From positions 25,606,502 through 25,670,501 of the forward strand of contig NC_056035.1 of the NCBI RefSeq assembly GCF_004379255.2: a stretch of 64,000 nt of DNA, written 5' to 3'. Shown here one piece after another: positions 21,882 through 32,773 of the stretch (positions are counted from its first letter, which is position 1; every line of letters starts with the position of its first letter). Source of the DNA: Salvia splendens. Its lineage: Eukaryota; Streptophyta; Magnoliopsida; Lamiales; Lamiaceae. The notes under the pieces are model-generated. The model made no database searches. It saw only the letters and a program-made list of their open reading frames with translations, and was not told the DNA's origin. Both the position numbers and the translations under genes were made by a program.

Positions 21882-23827
21882 AGTCTTTGGCTCTGATTAT
21901 TTGGATTTAAATTTCGTGAAATTCATGTATGCATGTGTTATTTGATTGTGAAGCATGTTCTTGGTGTTTTTGTTTAATTTTATGCATGATGAACTCAAGA
22001 ACTATCGAATCAAAGAACTTGAATTGCTCGAACGCACCACGTGCGATCGAGGTAGGGATGTCGAGACAGTGGGAGCCAGGAGCCGTGATCACGGGGCGAC
22101 GCGCAGACGAGTAGAGCTCGTGCGCACCGCCGGCCGTGATCACGAGGTCGACGCGACTGATGGAGTGGCACGGCAATTCAACCGAGAACGTGCCGAGGTG
22201 CCGAGACGCCAGGCCGAACCCTAGGTGGAAGGTTGGAGCTGGCCGAGAGCAGGCGCGCTACCGTGCGCGCCGCTGGCCAGAGCTCGCGCCACCCGACGGC
22301 TCGGATGTCCGAGACGGGCGTCGAGACGCTGGCCGAGAGGCAAACGCCGCCGCGTGCGCGCCTTGCCGAGAAGCATCGGCACCCGACGAGCCGAGACATC
22401 GTGACGGGTACTGGCCGCTGGCCGAGAGGAGCCGCGCCTCCGTGCACGCTCCTGGCCGAGACGCTGGCGACACCCGACGAGCCGCTGGCCGAGCCGCTGG
22501 CGCGCCATCTGCGCGCTGGTGGCCGAGACACTTCGTGCGTCGTGGTCCGACGAAGAACTCGTCGGATTTTCGTCGTTCATCGTTCGTGCGAACCTCGTAC
22601 GATGAGATAACGATGAATGATTATTTTAATGATTATTTAATTATTTTATTAAAAGATATCATTAAAATATTATTATTTAATGGAAATAAAATCATTTTGG
22701 AAGATTTACCTAGATTTTAGGAATATTTTTATTATTATCTATATCTATGGAAATAAATAATATTATTTTATTCCTAGATGATATAGATGAGAATAATTTA
22801 ATAGTTTCCTAATATTTATCTAGATTTAAGGAATATTTTTATTATTTTCTATATCTATGGAAATAAATAATAATATTTTGATTCCTAGATGATATGGATA
22901 AGAATAATTTAATAGTTTCCTAATATTTATATATCTAAGATCCTAAAAAGGATAGATACGTATGAATACATTAAATAATGAAATATCTCTTCCTAATCTT
23001 GAACATGGAATTAATTTGAATTTAATTTTTCATGTCTTATTAAGAATTAAATAATTCATTTATTTTAGTCAAATCTTATAGTAGACATGAATAAGAATTA
23101 TATTCTAGAATAATTATTCCCTAAAGGAAGATACCAATTAATAAAAGATTTAATTATCCAGTAGATTAAATATCAACAGAATTTAACCAAGTCTTTCTCT
23201 TCCCTAAGACTAAGGATAATTAAAGAAAAACCATAACCGAAATATCTAAGCTATAATTACGAACTCAACGTTTGTATATGGTCTCCATCAATTGGTCTGC
23301 AATTTATGAAGCCTTTTTCTAATATTATCGCCACCTGTTCCGTGGGGACAATAATCCTAAGAAAATAGCAAGTTCATGAGGGCGGACTTCTCAAATATAA
23401 ATAGTATGAACTAGAATGTGGTTTCCAATATTATCGCCACCTGCTCTGTGGGGACAATATCCTAAGAAACTATGAGATTCAGAAGTTCACACAGAATTTA
23501 TGAGATAGCTTGATCTTGTTAGCAGCACATAAGCATTGTTATGGGAGTGTGTTGTAGAAACAAGACTCTGTAATGCTAAAGAGATGGTCTTGCTTAGGCA
23601 ACATTTGGCGGCCATGCCACTCTGTGGTCTCTGGACTATTCGTTGGTGTTGTGACCAGTAAAACTGTAAGATTTTAATGCGTATTGACTTCCTCTGGAGG
23701 GTACAAAATTTTAATTTTACAGTTGTAAAATTTTGAAAAGTTTTATGGTTAATCTAATCAAACTTCTTAGATAAGTTTATGACAATAGTAAAATATCCTG
23801 TTTTGCAGTGCAATCCTAATCGTCAAT
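21882..23827 (+). other. Unusually long 5' leader of element C
   Basis: Nearly 2 kb separates the PBS from the gag ATG. The first part (22040-22600) is very GC-rich with about 90-bp tandem repeats. The next part (22610-23220) is AT-rich with a duplicated GGAATATTTTTATTATT block (22721 and 22838). The last part has a duplicated ATTATCGCCACCTG...GTGGGGACAATA block (23322 and 23432). Several ORFs overlap in all frames of the GC-rich part, but none has a recognisable domain. I regard it as untranslated leader. Confidence 0.65.
22239..22507 (+). repeat. GC-rich tandem repeat, about 90-bp unit
   Basis: CTGGCCGAGAG starts at 22239, 22329 and 22418, with a further shortened CTGGCCGAG at 22485. Units also share GTGCGCGCC-like and CACCCGACG segments, although they have diverged. 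The GC content contrasts sharply with the flanking AT-rich DNA. Confidence 0.7.
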
Positions 23828-25735
23828 ATGTCGTTCAATCCTCTTTCTGCAATTCTCAAAGAAAATAAACTCGAGGGCCAAAATTACATAGAATGGAAAC
23901 AAAATTTGGACATCGTTCTCACAGCAGATGAGTACATCTTTGTGCTCACCACCCCGCGACCTCCAGTACCGGCGGCTAACACTGCGGCAGGAGTCAGAGA
24001 TTCACATAGACGGTGGCATAAGGTGAATGAGATGGCTAAGTGCTACATGTTGGCATCTATGTCATCAGTACTCAAGCATCAGCATTCTGCTATGGAAACT
24101 GCCGCCGAGATTATGCAGAATCTCAAGAATCTTTTTGGTACTCAGAATCGAACGGCTAAGTCTCAAGCCTTTCGGAGTATCATGTCGAAGACAATGAAGG
24201 AAGGCTCGTTTGTGAGGGACCACGTCCTCGAGATGATGGGCCACCTCAACCAAATTGAGGTCTTGGGAGGGACGATCGATCCCGAGTCCCAGGTGACTAT
24301 CATCCTTCAAAGTCTTCCCCCTAGCTTCCAACAGTTCAAGCTCAACTTCGAGATGAACAAAAGGAATTACACCTTGGCAGAGCTGTTGACTGAACTTCAG
24401 TCGGCAGAGGATCTTATGGTCCAGGCTAAGGCGGCCATGATGATTTCGGCGCCTCGTTCCTCTGGCTTAAAGCCTAGCAAAGGAAAAAGGCAGGCACCGA
24501 ACTCAGGACCGGCCAAGGTAGCTAAGGGAAAGAAGAAGAAGAGGGCTAACAAGAATCCCACGGGGAAGTGTTTCAAGTGTGGAGAGAAGAGGCATTGGAA
24601 GCCAGACAGTCCTAAACGGGGCAAGGCTACAGGTATGCACCAGGCTCTAGTTGTCGAGTCTTGTTTGACTTCGACATCAATTTGCACTTGGGTTATTGAC
24701 ACAGGAGCCACTGATCATATTTGTTTTGATCCTGTCTTAATGCAGGTGACAAGACGGCTACATGATCGTGAGATCGAAGTCCAGCTGGGCGACGCCACCA
24801 AAGTGGCAGCCGTTGCAGTGGGAGACATTTATTTGCGTTTTAGTAGTGATAGATTTTTTATTTTGAAGAATGTTTTGTTGATACCTTCTTTTAGAAGAAA
24901 TTTAATTTTAGTTTCTAAATTGGTTTATGATGGATATTTGATTTCTTTTAATGACAACTGCGTTATTAAGAAAGATGGTTCTTATATCTGTCGTGGTATC
25001 ATGGAAAACAATCTGTACACAATCACTTCTACACAGTTTAAAAATCGCAAATCAGAACTCAATACAACATCGAAAATTTCAAAGAAACTAAAGGAACCTT
25101 CAAGTTCAATGAACGAAACGTACTTGTGGCACCTTAGACTTGGTCATGCCTATGAAAGGAGGATCCATTCTCTTGTTCAACAAGATCTTATCAAAGGTCT
25201 AGAGGAGGAACCTTTTCATAAGTGTGAGTCATGCTTAGAAGGCAAGATGACCAAGAGGCCTTTTAAGGCTAAGGGCAATAGGGCCAAGGAAGTACTTGAG
25301 CTCGTTCGTTCCGATGTATGTGGACCAATGTCAACTGAGGCAAGAGGTGGTTTTCGATACTTCATCACATTTATTGATGACTTCTCGAAAATTGGATATG
25401 CCTACTTGATGCGTCACAAGTCAGAGTCTTTTGACAAGTTTAAAGACTTTAAGACTCTTGTGGAGAAGTATCATGGGAAGAATATCAAATGCCTACGATG
25501 TGATCGTGGAGGCGAATACCTCAGTGCCGAATTTTTGGACTACTTATCAGAAGTGGGAATTCAATCCCAACTGACTGCGCCGGGCACGCCCCAGCAGAAC
25601 GGCGTGGCTGAAAGAAGGAACAGAACCTTATTAAACATGGTTCGATCGATGATGAGTTATGCACATCTGCCTATTTCATTTTGGGGATATGCCTTGCTTT
25701 CCGCAAGTCACATTTTAGACAATTACCATCAAAAT
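23828..25735 (+). pseudogene. gag-protease-integrase part of the C polyprotein
   Basis: The frame opens at ATG 23828 and stays open to 25786, but homology leaves the frame near 25720-25740. Residues 1-210 are a copia-type gag (GQNYIEWKQNLDIVL). A knuckle at 248-261 reads CFKCGEKRHWKPDS, with the last Cys replaced by Ser261. Protease has DTGATDH at 291-297. The pre-integrase zinc segment uses H435, H440, C466 and C469. The integrase core has D496, D559 and E595, the last two 35 residues apart as in the D,D-35-E family. So the catalytic residues survive although gag's knuckle is damaged. Gag packages RNA, protease cleaves the polyprotein and integrase inserts the cDNA. Confidence 0.92.
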
Positions 25736-27722
25736 CCGTACCTAAAACTCCATATGAGTTGTGGACTGGGCGTAAGCCCAATCTAGCACATCTCAAGGTT
25801 TGGGGTTGCCCGGCTCATGTATTGGAAAAGGATCCAACTAAGCTAGGATCTAGGACGGAGGTATGTTTGTTTATAGGATACCCCAAAGGAACGAAAGGTT
25901 ATGAATTCTTTAGTCTCCGAGATAAGAAAGTCATTGTGAGCACTCACGCGACATTCTTAGAGGAAGACTATGTAATGAATCATAAACCCAGCAGTGAAGT
26001 GGCTCTTGATGAGCTAACTTCTGTCACAAGTTCCATTAACCAAGAACAAGTACCAAGTGTACAAACAATTCCCGAAACTTCAACTTCTACTCAAAATATT
26101 GTAGTGCCGTGCCGCAGTGGGAGGGTCTCACATGAGCCCGACAGATACATTGGTTTGGGAGAATCTATGGATCACTCCTCGGACAGCAATGTATTAGATC
26201 CCTGAAACTTTGCGGAGGCGTAGGCAAATGTCGATCATTGCGAATGGGTAAAAGCAATGGATTCGGAACTACAATCTATGATAGACAAAGACGTCTACGA
26301 TTTGTCCGTACTACCCGAAGGTTGTACTGCCATTGGGAGCAAGTGGATATATAAACGTAAACGTGGATCCGATGGACGAGTTAAAGTCTTTAAAGCAAGA
26401 CTAGTGGCCAAGGGGTATACCCAAAAGGAAGGCATCGATTATGATGAGACCTTCTCCCAGTGGCCATGCTCAAATCGATCCGGATACTATTGTCTATTGC
26501 AGCTTATATGGATTGGGATGTATGGCAGATGGACGTTAAGACTACGTTTCTAAACGGCAGTCTTGAGGAGACCATCTACATGGAACAACCCGAAGGATAT
26601 GCCATAAAGGGCAAAGAACACATGGTTTGGAAGCTTAAGAAGGCCATTTATGGCCTCAAGCAAGCATCCAGATCGTGGAACCAATGTTTCGATCAAATTG
26701 TTTGCAAGTTTGGATTCGAAAAGTGCCCAAGTGAAAGCTGCGTGTATAAGAAAGTTGATAAGGGGAATGTGGTGTTCTTAGTTTTATATGTAGATGATAT
26801 TCTTCTAATTGGAAACAATAAAAAGATGTTGTCATCAGTTCGAACATGGTTATCAAACCAGTTCGAGATGAAGGATATGGGAGACGCGGGACACATCCTC
26901 GGGATCAAGGTTCTTCGGAATCGAGAGAAGAAGATGTTGTGCTTATCTCAAGAATCTTACATCGAAACAGTACTTAGTCGTTTTACCTTTTAGACATGGC
27001 ATCCATTTATCTCAAGAGATGTGCCCTAAAACGCCGTCTGAGATACAAGCAATGAGAAGGATTCCATATGCTTCGGCAGTTGGAAGTCTCATGTATGCTA
27101 TGCTTTGTACTAGACCAGATATTTGCTTTGCTGTTGGCATGGTGGCAAGATATCAGTCGAATCCGGGCCAAGGACATTGGACTGCCGTAAAGAACATACT
27201 CAAGTACCTTAAACGGACCAAGGACTATGCTCTAGTTTACAATGCAGTCGAGCTCTGTCCTTTGGGATATACTGACTCAGACTTTCAAGCTGATCAGGAC
27301 TCGAGAAAATCTACTTCAGGATATGTGTTCACCTTAGGAGGTGGAGCCGTAATTTGGAAGAGTGTGAAGCAGAAATGCATCACGGACTCGACCATGGAAG
27401 CCGAGTATGTGGCCGCTTCGGAGGCTGCAAAAGAGGTTGTATGGTTCAAGAACTTCCTTATGGATTTAGGTGTGGCTTCGAATCTGGTGCTGTGGCAAAC
27501 TCGAAAGAACCAAGAGCTCACAAAGCGAGCAAACACATAGAGCAGAAGTATCATATCATTAGAGATATAGTGTAGAGAGGAGACATAAAAGTGGTCAAGA
27601 TTGCGTCAGAGAACAACCTGGCAGATCCTTTTACAAAGGCTTTGGCGGTAAAACCGTTCGAGTGCCACGTTGAAGGGATGGGAGTTCGACTCATTCAAGA
27701 CCTCAACTCGCTTTCAGTATAA
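25736..27722 (+). pseudogene. Integrase C-terminus, reverse transcriptase and RNase H of C (frameshifted)
   Basis: After the shift near 25730 the frame reads PSKSVPKTPYELWTGRKPN (integrase end) to a TGA at 26203. A TAG follows near 26221 in the same frame. RT starts at 26257 ([18 protein letters not shown]), shifts frame near 26455, and keeps its active site as YVDDILL near 26790. A stop and small deletion lie near 26990. RNase H (27019-27540) keeps GYTDSDFQAD and STMEAEYVAASEA, then shifts again near 27490. The C-terminus NNLADPFTKAL ends at TAA 27720-27722. The enzyme would copy RNA to DNA; it cannot be made intact here. Confidence 0.9.
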
Positions 27723-27780
27723 GTGGGAGAAATTTAGACGTGTGCACTACTATTTTGTATACTCGAAAGCTGTTTTGAGT

Positions 27781-27793
27781 ATAAGTGGGAGAT
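27781..27793 (+). other. Polypurine tract of element C
   Basis: ATAAGTGGGAGAT lies directly before the 3' LTR TGTTAGGG, the usual copia PPT arrangement for plus-strand DNA priming. A near copy, GTATAAGTGGGAGAAA, occurs 63 bp upstream at 27717-27732, overlapping the pol stop codon. Confidence 0.85.
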
Positions 27794-29237
27794 TGTTAGG
27801 GTTTTGTATACTAGAAATCACCTTTCGAGTGATTGGATACTGTAAAACTCTAATGGTTATTTTCCAATAAATGCAACAGATTTATGTTTTACATTTAATG
27901 GTTGTTTATTACATATTTAAATGTATGAGAAAACGTAACAAAGTCTAAGTCTTTGTTTTAGTAGACCGGTTGTGGGCGTCGTCCAATTTAAGGTAACACG
28001 GTCAGTTCTAAACAAAGAAAAATAAGAATTTCACAACCTAGATAGGCCTAGACTACCTATCGCGAAAGGTTACAATGTCAGTCCGATTATTTCTAAACCT
28101 TATTGAAATAAGATGACGTTGGTGTGGTATAGCACTGAATGGATCTAACAGCAAGACGAGTCTTTATGCTATCTACTGAAAGACGAGGTCTTGAAAATTA
28201 ATTTCTTAATAAATGTACGTTAGCATTGAGCATACGATATTGAGGATCCACTACTTTGACTTACCAAAGGTGCGGGTTTTTCGTAACCCAACGATCCAGG
28301 TATATTGGGTAGTGGTGATCATTATCTAGAGGTGCTACGATTGCTATTATGTTGAAACGTGCGCGAGGAGAGTCTCGTTTGATAAAATCCACAAGAGGAG
28401 CTCGAAACGAGGTTTTATTATTCGGAACCTAGCTAGTTGGAGTTTGATTACTCTATGAATAATAAATAAGAGTTTCTTGCTAAGTCCACTCTTGGAATTT
28501 GAAATATGTTAATTTATTAAGTCTATAGCAGACATTAATTGATTAATGGATGTTTCCATCTTAAGCGCGGGAAATGAATCAAATGCAATTAAAGGAAACC
28601 CGGAATACTTGTAATTTCGGTTTAGGAAGGCAGTGCAATATTACTTCGGTAGTGGCTGCTCGTAATATTCCAATATAAGCTTATATTAAATTATGGGTTC
28701 AATTTAATTAGTAAAAAGCTAATTGGGTGAGGCCTATTCCAAATTCTTCCTTAGATCCCTGACTGGGCCCAATATGTGACTTATATAAATAGGAGAATAA
28801 AGGAGACAGAAAACATAACAATTTATTATCAAAATTTTCGTCCCCCTCTAAAGAGAGAGCTCAAAATTTGTGCCTCCTCCGTGAGCTGAGTTTTGTCTTC
28901 CATTATTCGAGTCCTAGTACGTTGGTGAGATTTGCCCACACAAATATCAGCGTATAGTCCGGGACACCAGTCAGAAGATCCGAGGTCTTGTATTGAAGAT
29001 CTTCACGTGGAGACGGAGCAAGCCATCATCGATTCTTGATTGAATCAACAAGATAAATTGGCTAATTCCATAGTAAGCATGTTTTAGGGATTTTATGTGC
29101 TAAAGCATGTTTTAATTCAAGTTATAAGCATGATACATGTGATAATTACGCGAATAGATTTTGTCTAAATAATCAGCTAAATAGATCAAATTCATGTGAT
29201 CCGTTTTGAACGCACGCTTCCGCTGCCTGCCCCTTCA
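27794..29237 (+). repeat. 3' LTR of copia element C
   Basis: 1444 bp, TGTTAGGG...CCCCTTCA. It is shorter than the 5' LTR mainly because of a small deletion near 27884. It is followed by the TSD CAGGG and then by the rest of copy D. Confidence 0.95.
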
Positions 29238-29242
29238 CAGGG

Positions 29243-29505
29243 AAGTTCAAAAATTAAAAAAAAACAAAACAACCAATATGTACAAGAACATCCAAACGAA
29301 ACAAACTTCTCACACTTAGACTGAGCAACAATGGGAGAGGTTACAACAGAACAAAAACCAAAACATGCCCAAAAGAAACATAAAACAAGGCATGCTGGCA
29401 CAAAAACAACACGACGAACATAAAAAAACAGCAAACACATAAACATATAAAAGCAATAAGAAAATAAAGAAATACTGAAAGTAAAGTTACTTGGTCAAGG
29501 GGGTC
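29243..29505 (-). repeat. 3' noncoding region of copy D, ORF-proximal part
   Basis: It continues D beyond the copia insertion. It contains a degenerate CTTCTCACACTTAG module (29308-29321) whose partner arm is partly lost, then A-rich sequence up to the accessory ORF stop. The small ORF in it looks like chance. Confidence 0.7.
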
Positions 29506-31220
29506 TCAATTCGGGGTTTGGCTCCCTTGAGAGCCAAACTGAGGTGGAACATAGGGTCGGGTCACTTTTACTTTCTTCCTCGCCGGCGACTCCGGCTTAT
29601 TCTCCTCCTTCTCACTCGGTCTAGACACTAGCTTCTTAACTGACACGGGCTTCGATGCAGACAGGGCTGTCAAGGGCTTGGACGCTGGTGGGGGCTGCTG
29701 GATGGAAGAACTTTCTTGCCCTGGCTGCTTGGGCACACTGATAGGTCCAGCAGGCAATTTCATTTGGGGCTCGGGAAATTTCTCCTTCAGCCACTTTGTC
29801 ATCATCATAATCAGGTTGACGGCGTCCGCCATACGATCGTTCTGTGTAGATGACTTTCCCACCAAAACAGTGATGCGCCCTTTGAGGGCCTGCATCTCCT
29901 CCCTGACACCGCCGAGTTCTTTCCTCATCTCGGTCATCTCCTTCCGGACGTCACTGAGCTCTGTTTGCATCACACCCACTTCCTTTTTCATCTCCCCGTA
30001 CTCAACATTGGCAACAGCTTCGACAACATCCTGTTCTGGCTTAACTAGGGGTTCCGCTCGACCGGCCTCATAAAAACAAACATCCTTCCCAGACATGTAT
30101 AACAAGCCTTAGTTGAAAAAGTAATCCACACTGAAAAGCTCTGGAGGCTCGCACATCACTACCTCAGGCGCAGACTTGACAATCTTCATAATTGAGTTGC
30201 GCTGGAGGTAGACACCTAGAAGGTGACATATGTACATGTGACGGGAGGGATTTGCTGCCATCTGATGGCAGGCCTGGGCTAACCAATAGCCCAGATGCGC
30301 CTTTACGCCCTTGGCCATGCACCATGTGAAATAAAGGTCGGCTGTGGTCAAAGCAGAATTGGCGGTCCCCATCAAGTTGTAGCTAATGAACGTCTGAGCG
30401 AGGCGCAGGATTCGGTTGTCGATATGGAAGGCTTTCGAGTAGCTAGTCTTGAACTGCCCCACTTTCGGATGCGTAACAAACTCCCAAGTAGATTGCGGCT
30501 TGAATTCGGGCGTGTACTTCGGTGGTTCCACCACGCGCTCATTCCAGATACCGTCCTCATCCTCTGCACGCGTGAACAAGCCCATCCTGAGGGACCATTC
30601 TCTAAGACTCATTTCATGTTCTTCAATAAAAAGGCGAAAGGTAATTGAATCTGCATCCAAATCAGTGGTGGGCTTCAGGCAGAAGGTGGAGAAAAACACC
30701 CGGGCAAGTACTGTTGGCACTTCCGCGTCACTATGCTTAAGAAGCCAATCGAACCCTATGGCGCCAATGTACTGACGAAACTTCTCGTCGGAATCTATCT
30801 CCTCCAATTCCTCTCGAACATACCATTTTCTGGACTTTGCTAGCTTTCCCGAACTACATCGTTCCTTATAAGTCGCCGTTCTCTTGGGATCCTCAAACCT
30901 TCCCATGGCTTCCAACAACCCTTTCGTTATCCAAACTTCCGCTGGCTCAAAGTTCAACTCTTCCTCAGGCTCATCCACTTCTTCCTCAGGCTCATCCACT
31001 TCTTCCTCCTCGGATTCACTAGACGAAGGAGGCCCGACTGGTTCCATGGCGAATGGCACTTTAGTAGGGGCTGGGAGTTGAGCTTCCACAGTTTTGTCCT
31101 CCTTAGTCCGCTTGGACTTCTTGACCCGGGAAGTAGCAGCATGTTTGCCTTTCCTTTTTCGCTCTGCCTCCAGGCGGCGCTCCTCTGCTTCGTCTTCTTC
31201 GCCTCCAGACCTAGGGGTAT
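29506..31220 (-). pseudogene. Accessory ORF of copy D, C-terminal two thirds
   Basis: One frame runs from the B insertion (31220) to the TGA at 29506-29508, with a single in-frame stop at 30109-30111 just after DYFFN. It begins with an acidic/KR-rich segment and an EEEVDEPEEE repeat. The conserved domain follows (FDWLLKHSDAEVP, WSLRMGLFTR, QTFISYNLMGTA, WLAQACHQMAANPS). A predicted coiled coil comes next (about 29880-30040; KKEVGVMQTELSDVRKEM), then a Pro/Ser/Lys-rich tail. With the N-terminal part at 44879-45572 the ORF would be roughly 800 codons. It is the best-preserved copy of this ORF in the window. Function unknown. Confidence 0.82.
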
Positions 31221-32773
31221 TGAAGTGGAACAAGTCGGATCGTGTCTTCGTGTGCTTACAGGGAAAACTATGCAAGTGCTTGGTTAAGACACCGCGCTTT
31301 TTAAATCCGCTGGATCACTAGGTCCAGGAACTCAAGGAACACAGAGTGTTTTTGTCGTTGGACACACTCGACTCCCCTTCAAAAATTAAATCCCTCAACC
31401 CGAATACTATGGATTAGTATAGGGAAGTGGGGTCGATCCCACGAAGATGGAGTCGTGAAGTAGTGCTTAGAGACTCTGGAAACAAGCGGCTGCTGCCACG
31501 CAAAAGGGTTGAGGTTTAAACTACCACTAGACCTAGGCACGGAAATTAAATGCTAGACCTAGGACACAGAACACTTATAAAATCAGACATTAATGCCGAA
31601 AGAAACAATTACTCACTAGACCGTGTAAATGACTGACTAAATATGACTAGGCAGAGAGAATTAAAAACTGGGGACCATGACATTCAAATAAGGTAAGTAC
31701 GGAAAAAACTGCAACTAACAAACTCATGCAATTTCCTAACCAACTCAGACGCGTAAATGAAGGAAACATAGCATACTCCTAGATTCGAACAGAATATAGA
31801 AATCAGGACGCCGGAAACTTGCTACGAATCGGACGTACGTCAGATCTACATAACTAGGCGAAATGAAATGAAAACACGTAGGCTAGGCATAAAATTAAAT
31901 CAACACGGCTCATATTCACGTCGAATGCTTAATCCACTCCGGATCCAAGCCATCCGAACTCAACACCCAGCAAAATCAACTCCATAACTCCGATTCTTAC
32001 AGATCTGCTCAGATCAACTCCAAATCCCAACAATCACAGACAGCCTTACAACATCAGCAAATTAAAAACCCGATTCATCCACAAACAAACTCCATTCTCC
32101 CAGATCCAACCACGAACCTGCAATAATCCAGAAAACAACCTCGAAAACAACCAACTCCAACAATCCAACTCAGAATTCAAGTAAACATAATCAACAAACA
32201 AAGATCAACACAATCGACATAAGCTAAAACGAAACTTGCATAAAAACAGAGAAATATCCAGAAAACAAAGAGATCCGAGCTTCGAACAGCGAAGCTCGGC
32301 GAATTTAGCAGAAACGAAAATAGAAAATAAATTGTTTCTTCGCCCTAAAGAAAGACGGTGTTATGACCAGATCGAAATGTATGAAAACTAGAGGTGAACC
32401 CCAAGTACGCCCTGAATCTCCCCACGAAAGAACCCAAGTGTGTGAAAAAGTCTACTAAGCTACAAGCTGTTCTCGAGGTCTCCAACCGAGAAGATCCCTC
32501 CAGCGTGCATGCTTTTCCCTTTTATAGACGCGGACATAACCTACTAGAGACTTCATAGAAATCTCTATTCTACCCTTCAACTCTGAGGCTTCCTCCGTCG
32601 AGCAATTTTCCGCATAATGTCCACTCTTTCGCCTTCTTCCTAGGTCCACGCAACTGTCTCCCTCCTTTGCTGGACCTGGCGAAAATCTTCACACACCTGG
32701 CTTAAAATGTGTGTTAGAACCAGAAATTTCATGAATTAAAGCCCTAGACCTATGCATGAAATTAGCCTTATCA
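31221..32773 (-). repeat. 3' LTR of element B
   Basis: TGAAGTGG...GCCTTATCA, 1553 bp. A perfect 25-nt inverted repeat unit (10-bp arms) is at 32275-32299. A minus-strand TATA-like box lies near 32520-32528 (plus TTTTATAGA). It is preceded by the TSD copy GGTAT. Confidence 0.95.

Larger units (their letters stand above)
20403..29237 (+). mobile_element. Ty1/copia retrotransposon C, full length (8.8 kb), TSD CAGGG
   Basis: Two LTRs (20403-21866 and 27794-29237) of about 97% identity by eye flank an internal region. That region has an iMet PBS, a long leader, gag-PR-IN-RT-RNase H in copia order and a PPT. The 5-bp duplication CAGGG is at 20398-20402 and 29238-29242. Integrase lies before reverse transcriptase, the diagnostic order of Ty1/copia. 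The polyprotein is broken by at least three frameshifts and several stops, so C is not autonomous. It inserted into the 3' noncoding region of copy D on the opposite strand. I am not confident of a lineage name. Confidence 0.95.

Noticed and set aside
22136..22720. ORFs of up to 194 codons in the copia leader
   Set aside because: They come from the GC-rich tandem repeats, which open all six frames. The translations are Arg/Ala/Pro-rich without motifs and are not linked to gag.
29506..31220. Calling the accessory ORF an envelope gene
   Set aside because: Position fits, but no signal peptide, furin-like site or membrane helix is visible; kept as accessory ORF of unknown function.
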